A stretch of DNA of 64,000 nt. Source: an uncultured Eubacteriales bacterium. Its GTDB lineage: Bacteria; Bacillota; Clostridia; Oscillospirales; Oscillospiraceae. Location of the stretch: NCBI GenBank assembly GCA_900540545.1, contig UQGJ01000007.1, forward strand, positions 5,720 through 69,719. Reading direction: 5' to 3'. The first letter of the stretch is position 1, and every line of letters begins with the position of its first letter. Under the pieces are notes generated by a model that saw nothing but the letters and a program-made list of their open reading frames with translations, did no database searches and was not told the DNA's origin. The position numbers and the translations under genes were made by a program. This document shows, one piece after another, positions 53,349 through 62,854 of the stretch.

Positions 53349-54223
53349 GCCTCTCCCCCTCTGAACTGCTTTGCCAACTGGATGCCCAACTCCTCCGCCC
53401 AGGCCCGGGGGCCTGAGAGGGCGGCGTAGACCGGCTTCCCGTCCGGCCCCACGTCCATGCCCCGGAGGGATAATATCTCCCCCTCCACCGTGGCGAAGGC
53501 CGCCACTGGCGAGGAACAGCCCCCGTCCAAAGCCCGGACAAAGGCCCGCTCGGCCAGGGCGCAGTCGGTGCCGTCCCGGTCCAGAAAGCCGTCCAGATAG
53601 GACGCGTCCTCCCCGGCCCGGACCTGGACCGCCAAAATCCCCTGCCCCGCGGCAGGGAGCATCTCCTCCGGTGTGAAGTACCGGGCCACCCGGCCCTCCA
53701 GCCCCAGGCGTTCCAGCCCCGCCGCCGCCAGCACCAGGGCGGCGTACTCCCCCCCGTCCAGCTTGGACAGCCGGGTCTGCACGTTCCCCCGCACCGGCTT
53801 TACCGGGTGGCCGGGGAATATTGCCTGCAATTGCAGGGCCCGCCGGGCGCTGGAGCAGCCGATGGGCCTGCCGGGGGCCAGGGCTTCCGCCCCCTCCGGC
53901 AGCACCAGGGCGTCCCGGGGGTCGGCCCGGCGTGAGAAGCCCGCCAAGGGGAGGCGGGGGTCCGTCTCCATGGGCAGGTCCTTGCAGCTATGTACCGTGA
54001 AATCCACCCGGCCCTCCAATAAGGCCGCGTCCAACTCCTTGACAAAAAGGCCCTTGCCGCCCACTTTGTCCAGAGTGCGGTCCAAAATCTTGTCCCCGGT
54101 GGTTTTCATGGTGACCAGCTCGATGTCGATTTCCGGGTGGTGTGCCCGGATGGCCGCGCACACCAGCTCGGTCTGGATGACGGCCAATTTGCTCTCCCGG
54201 CTCCCGGCTCTCAATGTCCTCAT
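53345..54223 (-). CDS. hemC: Porphobilinogen deaminase
   Basis: 292 residues. GSRESKLAVIQT at 7-18, VHSCKDLPM with catalytic Asp region, and the dipyrromethane cofactor Cys in LDGGCSSPVAA. Builds hydroxymethylbilane. ATGA overlaps at both ends show strong coupling. Confidence 0.96.
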   Translation of the reverse strand: MRTLRAGSRESKLAVIQTELVCAAIRAHHPEIDIELVTMKTTGDKILDRTLDKVGGKGLFVKELDAALLEGRVDFTVHSCKDLPMETDPRLPLAGFSRRADPRDALVLPEGAEALAPGRPIGCSSARRALQLQAIFPGHPVKPVRGNVQTRLSKLDGGEYAALVLAAAGLERLGLEGRVARYFTPEEMLPAAGQGILAVQVRAGEDASYLDGFLDRDGTDCALAERAFVRALDGGCSSPVAAFATVEGEILSLRGMDVGPDGKPVYAALSGPRAWAEELGIQLAKQFRGGEA

Positions 54224-54663
54224 TCCATGTCCTCCAATGCTTCCCGGATGCGCCGGGCCGCCGCCGCCGTCCTGTGGTGGTCCTCCCCCTGGGCGGAGAC
54301 CACCCCCGCCACCACGCCGCCCCCGGCGCAGACGGCGGGAAAATAGAAGGTACACTCGTCCTTGCAATCCGAGACGCTGACGGGGATGCCCAGCCGTCCG
54401 GCCTCCTCCCCCACCGCCCGGTTCACCGCCCGGTCGTCGGTGGCGGCCACGGCCAGAAAGGCCCCCTCCAGGTCGCCGGGGGCATAGGCCCTGGGAACCC
54501 AAGCGCACCCCGTCCCAGCCCAGGTGGGAGAGATGACGGTGACCTCCGCCCCAAAGCGGCCCAGGACCTCCACCCGGCGGGCGGCCACGGCCCCGCCGCC
54601 CACCACCACCGCTTTTTTTCCGTTCAGGTCAACAAACAACGGGAAACGGGATGGGCTTTTCAT
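54220..54663 (-). CDS. Precorrin-2 dehydrogenase (short, CysG-N/YlnF type)
   Basis: 147 residues. NAD-binding Rossmann fold FVDLNGKKAVVVGGGAVAARRV, conserved AATDDRAVNRAV with the catalytic Asp region, and SDCKDECTFYFPAV. Oxidises precorrin-2 to sirohydrochlorin, the substrate of CbiK at 59613-60401. Shorter than Met8/CysG, close to the compact YlnF form. AAGGAG lies 7 bases before the ATG, which is 35 bases inside hemA. Confidence 0.88.
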   Translation of the reverse strand: MKSPSRFPLFVDLNGKKAVVVGGGAVAARRVEVLGRFGAEVTVISPTWAGTGCAWVPRAYAPGDLEGAFLAVAATDDRAVNRAVGEEAGRLGIPVSVSDCKDECTFYFPAVCAGGGVVAGVVSAQGEDHHRTAAAARRIREALEDME

Positions 54664-55861
54664 GGCTTCGCTCCTTTTTGACCGCCGTATGGGTCCGAAT
54701 TTTCTCGGCGCACTTCTCCAAATCCTCCGGGGTGAACTTCTCCTTCATGCCGCCAGTGAGCAGGTCCACCGCAGTGCTGACGGCCAGTTCCGCCATATCC
54801 TCCCCGTCGGCCCCCCCGCTCTCCGGGTAGGACCGCACCCGGTCCAGGATGGCGGTCTTCAGCTCCTCGATGGCGGGCAGGCACTTGCGGTAGTTGTGCC
54901 ACTCATAGAACCGGCCCATGTAGTCGTCCAGCACATCCAGCACCTGGGCGGGGACCTCCCGGCTCTGCTCCGCCCCCAGGGTGTCCACGTTGTAGAGGGT
55001 CACGCCGGGGACCTCCCCCACCTGGGGCTGGATGTCCCGGGGCATGGCCAGGTCCACCACGAACCGGGGCGGCCTGGAAAGCCCCCCGATTTGCTCCGCC
55101 GTCACGGTGTAGTGGGGGCTGGTGGTGGCGGAGAGGAGGATGTCCACTCCCTCCATGGCCGGGAGCCGGTCGTCGTAGGGCACCACGGAACACCCGGCGG
55201 GCACCACGGTCTCCCCGTGGCGGTAGGTCCGCAGGGTGACGGTGACGGCGCACCCCCGCTCCCGCAGGAGGGAGGCGGCCAGCCGCCCCATCTCCCCGTT
55301 GCCGATGACCAGCACCCGCCGCCCCGCCAGTCCCCCGGCCGCCCGCTCCAGCACCTCCACCGCCCGCCCGGCGGCAGAGGTGGCCACGCCGGTGAGCCGT
55401 ACTTTTGTTTTGATTTCCTTGCCGGCGGCCACCGCGTTGCGGAAGAGGGTCTCCAGCACCGGGTCCGCCGCCCCGGCTCCACGGGCCAGGGCGATGGCTG
55501 TCTTGACCTGGGTGACGATCTGGTCCTCGCCCCAAATCTGGGACTTAAGCCCCCCCGCCACCTCCATCAGGTGCCGGGCAGCACCGCTCCCCCGCCGGGT
55601 GACGAAGGCGTGGGCGAAGGGGGCGTAGGGCAGGCCCACCGCCCGGCACAGGACCTCACCGGGGTCGGTCTCCCGGCCCCGCTCCAGGGAGAGGTACAGC
55701 TCCGTCCGGTTGCAGGTGGACAGCAGGGCGCAGCCCAGCACCCCGTCCAGGGCGCGGACCCGCCCGTCCAGCTCCTCCACCTGGTTCCGGGTGAAGGAGA
55801 GCTGCTCCCGCAGCTCGATGGGGGCTAAATTGTAGTCCAGGCCGGACATGACGATCAGCAT
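54629..55861 (-). CDS. hemA: Glutamyl-tRNA reductase
   Basis: 410 residues. Catalytic Cys50 in STCNRTE, GEDQIVTQVK, NADPH loop VLVIGNGEMGRLAA, and a C-terminal dimerisation region. First step of C5 tetrapyrrole synthesis. AAGGAAG lies 7 bases before the ATG at 55861; an earlier in-frame start at 55909 lies in repeats. First gene of the hem operon. No clear promoter in the 202-base repeat-filled gap upstream. Confidence 0.96.
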   Translation of the reverse strand: MLIVMSGLDYNLAPIELREQLSFTRNQVEELDGRVRALDGVLGCALLSTCNRTELYLSLERGRETDPGEVLCRAVGLPYAPFAHAFVTRRGSGAARHLMEVAGGLKSQIWGEDQIVTQVKTAIALARGAGAADPVLETLFRNAVAAGKEIKTKVRLTGVATSAAGRAVEVLERAAGGLAGRRVLVIGNGEMGRLAASLLRERGCAVTVTLRTYRHGETVVPAGCSVVPYDDRLPAMEGVDILLSATTSPHYTVTAEQIGGLSRPPRFVVDLAMPRDIQPQVGEVPGVTLYNVDTLGAEQSREVPAQVLDVLDDYMGRFYEWHNYRKCLPAIEELKTAILDRVRSYPESGGADGEDMAELAVSTAVDLLTGGMKEKFTPEDLEKCAEKIRTHTAVKKERSHEKPIPFPVVC

Positions 55862-55887
55862 GGAAACACTTCCTTTTTGAGGGGGGA

Positions 55888-56035
55888 ATTGATAATTGAG
55901 AATGGACAATGGATAATGCCGCCCATGGGGCGGGACGGGGGACGAAGGACGGGCCGCCGGGGTCGGCGGCCCCTACCAGAGACCTGTGGCGGCTTGTTTG
56001 CACCGATGTAAACACAACTACTATCAGGTTTTGTC
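55888..56035. repeat. Heptamer array, GC palindrome and reverse fragment of body A
   Basis: 55888-55915 is four degenerate 7-base units (ATTGATA, ATTGAGA, ATGGACA, ATGGATA). 55951-55976 is the palindrome identical to 3949-3974. About 55985-56035 is a reverse-oriented fragment of body A (minus strand CAAAACCTGATAGTAGTTG...). Together they fill the cbiL-hemA gap. Confidence 0.7.
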
Positions 56036-56063
56036 CGCTAACATAAACCGCGCCGCCGGAGGG

Positions 56064-56741
56064 CTACTTCAAGATAACGACGGAGAAATACCCCGTCCCG
56101 TCCTCCATATCCCCAAACCGGGGATAGACGGCCTCGCCCTCCATGCCGCAATTTGCCACCATGGAGGCCCGGTCCAGCAGGCCGTGGTCCGCCAGCTGGT
56201 CCCGCAGCTCCCCGATGGCCTTCCCCGCCTTCATGAACACCTTGTTGGCCGGGAACTCCAGGCAGTCGATCTCGTCGTGGGAGGCGGGCACCACCAGCAG
56301 CCGTTCCGCCCCCTCGCACAGGGAGACCCCCAGCCGGGCGGCCACGGCGCAGAAGGATGGCACCCCCGGCACCAGCTCGGCGTCGTACCCCCGGGCCTGG
56401 ACCTTTTTGTGGATGTAGATATAGGTGGAGTACACCGTGGGGTCCCCCAGGGTGATGAACACCACCTGCCTTCCCCCGTCCAGCAGGGCGCAGATGTCGT
56501 CGGCGATCTTGCTGTGGAAGCCGTCCAGCGCGTCCTGGTCCCGCACCATGGGGGTGGGGCAGTACAGCAGTTCCTTGCCCTTCACCAAATCGCCCACGAT
56601 GTTCAGGGCGGTCTTTTCGCCGCTCCCCTTGTCGGGGACGGCCACCACGTCGGCCTCCCGGAGAAGGCGGGCCGCCTTCAGGGTGAGCAGCTCCGGGTCG
56701 CCGGGGCCCACCCCCACCCCATACAGTCGTCCTCTGGTCAT
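56064..56741 (-). CDS. cbiL: Precorrin-2 / cobalt-factor-II C20-methyltransferase
   Basis: 225 residues, tetrapyrrole methylase. GVGVGPGDPELLTLKAARLL at the N-terminus, FITLGDPTVYSTYIY, PGVPSFCAVAARLG. The ATG overlaps the cbiO stop as ATGA with GGAGGAG upstream. The presence of CbiK and Cbi genes points to the anaerobic (cobalt-early) substrate. Confidence 0.92.
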   Translation of the reverse strand: MTRGRLYGVGVGPGDPELLTLKAARLLREADVVAVPDKGSGEKTALNIVGDLVKGKELLYCPTPMVRDQDALDGFHSKIADDICALLDGGRQVVFITLGDPTVYSTYIYIHKKVQARGYDAELVPGVPSFCAVAARLGVSLCEGAERLLVVPASHDEIDCLEFPANKVFMKAGKAIGELRDQLADHGLLDRASMVANCGMEGEAVYPRFGDMEDGTGYFSVVILK

Positions 56742-57586
56742 GGTCTCTCCTCCAATAGCCGTAAGATTTCCCGCCTGGCCGCTCCGATGGTGGCCGCGCC
56801 CAGGTCCACGCCCAGGCCGTCCTTCCCCTGCAATATCTCCATGAGATGGGCCATCCGGGGCAGGCGCAGGTGGTGCTCCCGCAGGGCCTCCGGCTGGGCG
56901 AACAGGGCTTCCGTTGTGCCCTCCATGGCCATCCGCCCGGCGCTGAGTACGTAGGCGTAGTCGCAGTAGAGGGGCACGATGTCCATATCGTGGGTGGCGA
57001 TGATGATGCTCATGCCCAGGCCGTCCCGCAGCTCCATCAGCAGACCCAGGATGTCGCTGACCCCCTGGGGGTCCAGCCCGGCGGTGGGCTCGTCCAGAAT
57101 CATCACGCTGGGCTCCATCACCAGGATACCCGCGATGGCAACCCGCTTTTTCTGTCCGAAGGACAGGGCGTGGGTAGGTTTGTCCCGCAGATCGGACACC
57201 CCGGTGCGCTCCAGGGCCGCCTCCACCCGGCGGCGGACCTCCGCCTCGGGCAGGCCCAGGTTCACGCCGCCGAAGGACACGTCCCGGTACACGTCGGCGG
57301 AGAAGAGCTGGTCGTCCGGGTCCTGAAAGACGATGCCCACCCGGCTGCGGGCCTCCAGAAGGCCCTTGCGGTCGTAGCGCACCGGCGTCCCCTCCAGAAG
57401 CACGGTCCCCCCGTCCGGGGTCAGGACCCCGTTCAGGTTGAGGAACAGGGTGGACTTGCCCGCCCCGTTGGCCCCCAGGATACCGGTGACCTTTCCCCGC
57501 TCCGCCCGGAAGGAGATGTGGTCCAAAGCCAGGGTCCCGTCCTCGTAAGTATAGCACAAATCCCGGGCCTCGACGGCATAATTCAT
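56738..57586 (-). CDS. cbiO: Cobalt ECF transporter ATPase
   Basis: 282 residues. Walker A GANGAGKST near 40, FQDPDDQLFS typical of ECF ATPases, signature LSFGQKKRV, Walker B VMILDEPTAGLDP. Starts as ATGA inside the cbiQ stop. Confidence 0.94.
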   Translation of the reverse strand: MNYAVEARDLCYTYEDGTLALDHISFRAERGKVTGILGANGAGKSTLFLNLNGVLTPDGGTVLLEGTPVRYDRKGLLEARSRVGIVFQDPDDQLFSADVYRDVSFGGVNLGLPEAEVRRRVEAALERTGVSDLRDKPTHALSFGQKKRVAIAGILVMEPSVMILDEPTAGLDPQGVSDILGLLMELRDGLGMSIIIATHDMDIVPLYCDYAYVLSAGRMAMEGTTEALFAQPEALREHHLRLPRMAHLMEILQGKDGLGVDLGAATIGAARREILRLLEERP

Positions 57587-58362
57587 ACCATCCATCCCCT
57601 TCCCAGCCAGAATACCAGCAATTGCAGTCCCGCCGTCGCCGCCGCCAGGGCGTAAAGCCCGGTCCCGGCGGCGTATTCGGCGGGCAGAGTGGTCAGGTTC
57701 CCCGTATAGCCCCGAGATTCCAGGGCCGAGTACACCTTGTCCCCCTTCTTCCACGCCCGGAGGAATACCATGGAGCACAGGGTCCCTGCCGACTCCATGC
57801 TCCGCTTGAAGCCCACGTACCCCAGCCGGGACTCCTGGGCCGTGTGGATGCGCTCCATGGCCTCCATCAGCACGAAGATGAAGCGGTAGACCAGCTCCAT
57901 CAGCTCCACGAAGAGCCGGGGCAGATGGAGCCGGGCCAGGGCGGCGGAGAGGTCGGTCATGGGGGTGCTGAGGGCCAGGAAATACATGCCGGAGATGGCC
58001 CCCATGGCCTGGCAGAAGATGCGGATCCCCCGGCCCAGGGAGGCGGAGGACAGCCCCCAAAGGCTCTCCCCCACCCGCAGGGCCAGCAGCATGTCGCTGC
58101 CCAGGGGCCGCCGCTCCACCAGGATGGTGATGCACCCCAGCACCAGGAAGGCCATGGGCACCCGGAAGAACCGGAGCAGCACGCCGGGCCGGGTCCCCCC
58201 CAGGGCCACGCTGTACCCCGCCAGGAGGAGCAGGGTGAACACCCCCACCGCCGCCGTGCCGCAGCACAGGCACACCGCCACCGCCGCCGCCGACAGGCAC
58301 AGCTTGGGCATGGGGTCGGTCTTGCGGAGCCGGGAGGCGTAGGCGCAGCGGTCGGTCCCCAT
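57583..58362 (-). CDS. cbiQ: Cobalt ECF transporter T component
   Basis: 259 residues, about five membrane segments. Coupling-helix motifs for the ATPase are visible as AQESRLGY and ALESRGYTG. TGATG junction with cbiN. Confidence 0.93.
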   Translation of the reverse strand: MGTDRCAYASRLRKTDPMPKLCLSAAAVAVCLCCGTAAVGVFTLLLLAGYSVALGGTRPGVLLRFFRVPMAFLVLGCITILVERRPLGSDMLLALRVGESLWGLSSASLGRGIRIFCQAMGAISGMYFLALSTPMTDLSAALARLHLPRLFVELMELVYRFIFVLMEAMERIHTAQESRLGYVGFKRSMESAGTLCSMVFLRAWKKGDKVYSALESRGYTGNLTTLPAEYAAGTGLYALAAATAGLQLLVFWLGRGWMV

Positions 58363-58655
58363 CAGGCCGCCGGTCCGGTTTCCGGCTTGCGGGAGGTGAT
58401 GCGCCCCAGGACGAAGCCCACGACACCGGCTCCCAGGGCCGCCTGGGTGGCGAAGAGCAGGGACTCCACCTCGCCGCTGGCCGGTTCCATCAGGGGTTCA
58501 AACCAGACCTCATAGCCGGGGTTGCTCTCCAGGGCCACGTCGGCGGCGATGCTGTCGGCCCCGCCGAACTCCGCATCCCGGCGCAGCCACAGGGGCAGCG
58601 CCGCCAGCACAATCACCAGCGCAATCAAAATCGCGTTTTTCTGCCATACCTTCAT
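58362..58655 (-). CDS. cbiN: Cobalt ECF transporter small subunit
   Basis: 97 residues: two membrane helices (about 6-23 and 69-86) flanking an extracytoplasmic loop (FGGADSIAADVALE...YEVWFEPLMEP). GAGGAGG lies 8 bases before the ATG at 58655. Needed for cobalt capture by CbiM. Confidence 0.92.
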   Translation of the reverse strand: MKVWQKNAILIALVIVLAALPLWLRRDAEFGGADSIAADVALESNPGYEVWFEPLMEPASGEVESLLFATQAALGAGVVGFVLGRITSRKPETGPAA

Positions 58656-58668
58656 TTTTCCGCCCTCC

Positions 58669-59382
58669 TCACTGCACCACGGACAGCTCACGGAGCTCCC
58701 GGGCGCTGTATGTTTCCAGCACGTTGAAGACCACCACGGTCAGCAGGCCCTCGGCAATGGCCAGGGGGATCTGGGTCACGGCAAAGACCATGAGCATCTT
58801 GGGGATGTCCCCGTGGACCACGCCCAACTGGAGGGAGGTCACCACGTAAGTAAAGAGGTCCCCCAGGCTGGCGGCGCAGAACACCGCCACGGCGGGCTTG
58901 GCCCCCGCCTTTTTCAGCCCCTGGTAGATGGCCCAGGAGGCGAAGGGTCCGGCAATCGCCATGGAGAACACGTTGGCCCCCAGGGTGGTGATGCCGCCGT
59001 GGGCCAGCAGCAGGGCCTGGAAAATCAGCACGATCAGGCCCAGCACCGTGGTGGCCGTTGGCCCGAACAGGATGGCCCCCAGGCCCACGCCGGTGGCGTG
59101 GGAGCAGGAGCCGGTGAAGGAGGGTATCTTCAGGGCGGACAGCACGAAGGCGAAGGCCCCGCACATGGCCAATAAAATCTTGGCCTTGGGGGCCAGCTCG
59201 ATTTTCTTCTTGATGGAGAAGAAGCCCGCCACCACGAAGGGGACGCAGACGGCCCCCCAGGCCGCCGCCCACACCGGCGGCAGAAAGCCCTCGGCGATGT
59301 GCATGGCCGACGCGCTGGCCGTCATCAGGCCCACCAGGGCCGCGCCGGCGGCGAGGATACGGATGCTGCGGTTCAGTTTCAT
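58669..59382 (-). CDS. cbiM: Cobalt ECF transporter substrate-capture component
   Basis: 237 residues. An N-terminal signal-like segment ends SASA just before [10 protein letters not shown]; in the CbiM/NikM family the exposed Met1 and His2 coordinate the metal after cleavage. Later conserved [13 protein letters not shown] and the [14 protein letters not shown] segment are present. AAGGAAAG precedes the ATG. First gene after the second cobalamin riboswitch. Confidence 0.95.
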   Translation of the reverse strand: MKLNRSIRILAAGAALVGLMTASASAMHIAEGFLPPVWAAAWGAVCVPFVVAGFFSIKKKIELAPKAKILLAMCGAFAFVLSALKIPSFTGSCSHATGVGLGAILFGPTATTVLGLIVLIFQALLLAHGGITTLGANVFSMAIAGPFASWAIYQGLKKAGAKPAVAVFCAASLGDLFTYVVTSLQLGVVHGDIPKMLMVFAVTQIPLAIAEGLLTVVVFNVLETYSARELRELSVVQ

Positions 59383-59420
59383 AGTGTTCTTTCCTTTCCC
59401 TATCACTCGTAGGATTTGAT

Positions 59421-59586
59421 CCATCAAGGCAGGTCTTCCGGCTTGAGGCTCACGGCCTTGGCGCGCCTTCCCGGGGGCCTTTCTCCCCCAGTGGCCGAAT
59501 TGCGCGTCGGCTCCCCTCTCACGGCAGCGGGACTGCGCGGGATTTGCACCCGACTTCCCTATTAAGTCCTGTTCGGACGCCCTGAC
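59421..59586 (-). promoter_or_regulatory. Cobalamin riboswitch controlling cbiMNQO-cbiL
   Basis: The minus strand reads GGGAAGTCGGGTGCAAATCC, CAGTCCCGCTGCCGTGA, GGGGAGC, GGCCACTGGGGG, GGGAAGGCGCGCC and AAGCCGGAAGACCTGCC, the canonical order. No U-tailed hairpin lies between it and cbiM, 38 bases on, so control is probably by ribosome-site access. A short CGGGC-CTT-GCCCG-TTTT hairpin just upstream could end the cbiK message. Confidence 0.96.
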
Positions 59587-59612
59587 GTTATGAAAACGGG
59601 CAAGGCCCGGTT

Positions 59613-60401
59613 TCAACCAATGGATGCCGCCGCCCGGAGGGCGTGGTCGGCGAAGAGCCTCCGGATGCCGGGGTACTCCCCCAGGCCCCGGAGGAGGCAG
59701 GAGACCTGATACCCCTCCCCCTCCAGCAGGTTCTTCCAGGAGTCCGGCGCATCCCCGGCCAGGTCGTTGCGGGCGTGGTCCCCGGCCACTACCATCAGGG
59801 GGCGGAGGACCAGCCGGTCCACCTGTGGCCGCTCCCGGAGCCGCCGCCGGACCTCGTCCAGAGTGGGGTAGCCCTCCACGGTGCCGATGAGGACGTCCCT
59901 CCGCCCCAGGTCGTGGAACACATACTCCAGCTGGCAGTAGGAGGCGTTGGCGTGGTGCTCGCTGCCATGGCCCATGAACACGTGGGCCGTGTCCGCCCGC
60001 TCCGGCGGCAGCTCGGCCAGCACGGCCCGGGCGACGGCGTGGTAGTCCTCCACCTCGGTGAGTAGGGGCGTGCCCAGGGCAAACCGCCGGAAGCGGCTTG
60101 CAAATGGCTCCGCCAGCCGCGCCAGCTTATCGTACTCGTCGCCGTTCATCACGTGGGAGGGCTGGACCAGCACGTCGTCGAAGCCCTGGGCCAGAAGGCG
60201 CTCCAGGGCATCTGGGACGCTGTCGATATGGCAGCCGCCCGCAGCCAGCTTCCGCAGGATCATGCCGCTGGTGAAGGCCCGCCGGGGCTCCCGCTCCGGC
60301 AGGGCGGCGGCGATCTCCGCCTCGATGGGGGCGATGGTCTTTTCCAGGGTGTCCAGGTAGCTGGTGCCGAAGGACACCACAAGGAGGGCTTTTTTGTTCA
60401 T
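59613..60401 (-). CDS. cbiK: Anaerobic sirohydrochlorin cobaltochelatase
   Basis: 262 residues. [11 protein letters not shown] at the N-terminus, [24 protein letters not shown] with the metal-binding His, and [18 protein letters not shown] are CbiK hallmarks. Inserts Co(II) into sirohydrochlorin. GAGGTGA lies 4 bases before the ATG. Lies between cbiC (across a repeat) and the riboswitch. Confidence 0.95.
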   Translation of the reverse strand: MNKKALLVVSFGTSYLDTLEKTIAPIEAEIAAALPEREPRRAFTSGMILRKLAAGGCHIDSVPDALERLLAQGFDDVLVQPSHVMNGDEYDKLARLAEPFASRFRRFALGTPLLTEVEDYHAVARAVLAELPPERADTAHVFMGHGSEHHANASYCQLEYVFHDLGRRDVLIGTVEGYPTLDEVRRRLRERPQVDRLVLRPLMVVAGDHARNDLAGDAPDSWKNLLEGEGYQVSCLLRGLGEYPGIRRLFADHALRAAASIG

Positions 60402-60443
60402 GGGTTCACCTCGGTGTTTTTTGGGAGGCGGGGCCTCCGGCGG

Positions 60444-60706
60444 GTCCCCTTTCTTCTCGAAGAAAGGGGACGGAAAGAAGGTAAGAATACGTCCGGGCGG
60501 CGGTACAGTTTTCGGCAGATGGCAAGACTTGAGAGCTGTTGCAGCTCGTATCGGTTTGCGCTGGAACAACTCCGGCTGCCGCCCCTCGGCATATGACCCG
60601 GCAAAACCTGATAGTAGTTGCGTTTTACTCGGTGCAAACGGGCCGCCATTGGTCGAAGCGTTTTTGAATTGGCTTTCCGCCCATTGCCAGTCTGCACGGG
60701 CGGCAT
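60444..60706 (+). repeat. Composite interspersed repeat: H1 hairpin + body A
   Basis: Fills the 316-base gap 60402-60717. H1 at 60444-60471 (12-bp stem, CTCG loop) followed by GGAAAGAAG; body A from about 60489, with the two related GGCAAGACTTG / GGCAAAACCTG segments at about 60521 and 60600. H2 is missing in this copy. No gene seen. Confidence 0.75.
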
Positions 60707-60717
60707 GTATGCCGGTC

Positions 60718-61362
60718 CTACTCTCGCCTATCCCCCGACGCCAGATAGATCATGGCGTTGCAGATGGCTGCGGCCACGTTGCTGCCGCCCTTTCGGCCAC
60801 GGGCCACGATGTGGGGTACGTCCATGGTCAGCAGCAGTTCCTTGCTCTCCACCACGTTCACGAAGCCCACCGGGGCGCCCACAATGAGCTCGGGCCGCCA
60901 AGCGCCCTCCTCCACCAGCTCGCAGGCCCGTACCAGGGCGGTGGGGGCGTTGCCCAGAGCCAGCAGCACCGGCTTTTCCAGCCGCGCCGCCCGCTCCATG
61001 GACACCGCCGCACGGGTCACGCCCCGGGCCTTGGCCTCGGCGGCCACGTCCGGGTCCGACATGAAGCACACACATTCCCCGCCGAAGCCCTCCAGCACCT
61101 GCTTGTTGACCCCGGACCGGGCCATCTGGGTGTCGGTGACGACGACGCAGCCGGCCCGGATGGCCGCCACGCCCCGCTCCACCGCGCCAGGGGAAAAGAC
61201 CAGATTGTCGGCGTAATCGAAGTCCGCCGTGGTGTGGATGACCCGCTTCACCACCGGCAGCACTTCCGCCGGAAAGGACCGCTCCCCCAGCTCGGCGGAG
61301 ATAAGCTCCATGCTCCGGGCCTCGATGTCCGCGGGGGCTACCCACTGCAATTCCACTTTCAT
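60718..61362 (-). CDS. cbiC: Precorrin-8X / cobalt-precorrin-8 methylmutase
   Basis: 214 residues. [15 protein letters not shown] with the catalytic His, [15 protein letters not shown], and the late [14 protein letters not shown] and [15 protein letters not shown] are diagnostic. Moves a methyl from C11 to C12. ATGA overlap with cbiP. Confidence 0.96.
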   Translation of the reverse strand: MKVELQWVAPADIEARSMELISAELGERSFPAEVLPVVKRVIHTTADFDYADNLVFSPGAVERGVAAIRAGCVVVTDTQMARSGVNKQVLEGFGGECVCFMSDPDVAAEAKARGVTRAAVSMERAARLEKPVLLALGNAPTALVRACELVEEGAWRPELIVGAPVGFVNVVESKELLLTMDVPHIVARGRKGGSNVAAAICNAMIYLASGDRRE

Positions 61363-62852
61363 ATGCCCGCCTCCAAAATGCGGTAGATTTGTTCCATATC
61401 CAGGCTGGCCCGCAGTCCGTCGGCCAGCTTGTCGTACTGCTTCTCCTGGTACTCCCGCCAGTCCACGCCCTGGGCCGAGGGGTCCAGCCCCTTCCGCGCC
61501 AGGAGGCAGTTCACCAGGGCCTGGGCGCTCTCCGCCCGGTCGAACACCCCGTGGACATAGGTGCCGAAGACGTTCCCGGCGGCCATGCCGTCTGGCTTCT
61601 CCCCGCCGTACTGGTCCGTCAGGACGGACAGCGGCGCGGGGGACGGGGTCTCCCCCATGTGTATCTCGTACCCCTCAAACCCCGCCCCGTTGAGGGCGGC
61701 GAACATCCCCTGGGCCCCCCGGAAGGTCCCGGTGACCTGGGTGCGGGTCTTTTCCCCCAGAAAGACGGTCTCGGTGGGCAGCAGGCCCAGCCCGGCCAAG
61801 GCGCCGCCACCCTCCACGCCCTGGGGGTCGGACACGGTCCGGCCCAGCATCTGGTAGCCGCCGCAGATGCCCGCCACCGCCCCGCCGTCCCCGGCGTGGC
61901 GCAGGATCTTGGCCTCCAGCCCGCTCTGGCGGAGCCAGCGCAGGTCGTCCATGGTGTTCTTGGTTCCCGGCAGGATGACCAGGTCCGGCCGCCCAAACTC
62001 ACCGGGGGAACGCACATAGCGGAGGGTCACCTGGTCCATGCGCTCCAGGGGGTTGAAGTCGGTGAAGTTGGACAGCCGGGGCAGCCGCACCACGGCGATG
62101 TCCACCAGCCCCACCTTGCCCTCCCGGTCCAGCCGGGCAGAGAGGGAGTCCTCATCGTCCACGTCCACGTCCAGCATGGGGACCACCCCAAGCACCGGCT
62201 TGCCCGTCAGCTCCTCCAGCATCCCCAGGCCGGGGCGCAGAATCTCCACGTCCCCTCGGAACTTGTTGACGATAAGGCCCCTGATGAGGTCTTGCTCCGC
62301 CGGTTCCAGCAGCTTCACCGTACCGTAGAGGGAGGCGAACACGCCCCCCCGGTCGATGTCCCCGCACAGCAGCACCGGGGCCCCCGCCATCCGGGCCATG
62401 CCCATGTTGACGAAATCGTCCTGCTTCAGATTGATTTCCGCCGGGCTGCCCGCCCCCTCGATGACGATCACGTCGAACTCCTGGTCCAGAGAGCGGTAGG
62501 CCGCCAGGATGTCGGGGACCAGGGCCCTTTTGTAGCGGAAATAGTCCGCCGCCCCCATGGTCCCACGGGGCACCCCGTTGACGATGACCTGGGAGCCGGT
62601 GTTGCTGGTGGGCTTGAGGAGGATGGGGTTCATCCGGGCGTCGGGGGCCACCCCCGCCGCCTGGGCCTGGACCGCCTGGGCCCGGCCCATCTCCAGCCCG
62701 TCCAGGGTGATGGCCGAGTTGAGGGCCATATTCTGGGATTTGAAGGGGGCCACCCGGTAGCCGTCCTGCCGGAACAGCCGGCACAGACCGGCGCACAGCA
62801 GGCTCTTCCCCGCGTTGGAGGCCGTGCCCTGGACCATGATCGCCTTTGCCAT
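61359..62852 (-). CDS. cbiP: Cobyric acid synthase
   Basis: 497 residues. N-terminal ATPase [14 protein letters not shown] at 7-20 and [12 protein letters not shown]-terminal class I amidotransferase with [12 protein letters not shown] (catalytic Cys) and YVHGVFD. Amidates four side chains of adenosylcobyrinate diamide. Follows cobD by 2 bases. Confidence 0.96.
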   Translation of the reverse strand: MAKAIMVQGTASNAGKSLLCAGLCRLFRQDGYRVAPFKSQNMALNSAITLDGLEMGRAQAVQAQAAGVAPDARMNPILLKPTSNTGSQVIVNGVPRGTMGAADYFRYKRALVPDILAAYRSLDQEFDVIVIEGAGSPAEINLKQDDFVNMGMARMAGAPVLLCGDIDRGGVFASLYGTVKLLEPAEQDLIRGLIVNKFRGDVEILRPGLGMLEELTGKPVLGVVPMLDVDVDDEDSLSARLDREGKVGLVDIAVVRLPRLSNFTDFNPLERMDQVTLRYVRSPGEFGRPDLVILPGTKNTMDDLRWLRQSGLEAKILRHAGDGGAVAGICGGYQMLGRTVSDPQGVEGGGALAGLGLLPTETVFLGEKTRTQVTGTFRGAQGMFAALNGAGFEGYEIHMGETPSPAPLSVLTDQYGGEKPDGMAAGNVFGTYVHGVFDRAESAQALVNCLLARKGLDPSAQGVDWREYQEKQYDKLADGLRASLDMEQIYRILEAGI

Positions 62853-62854
62853 TG

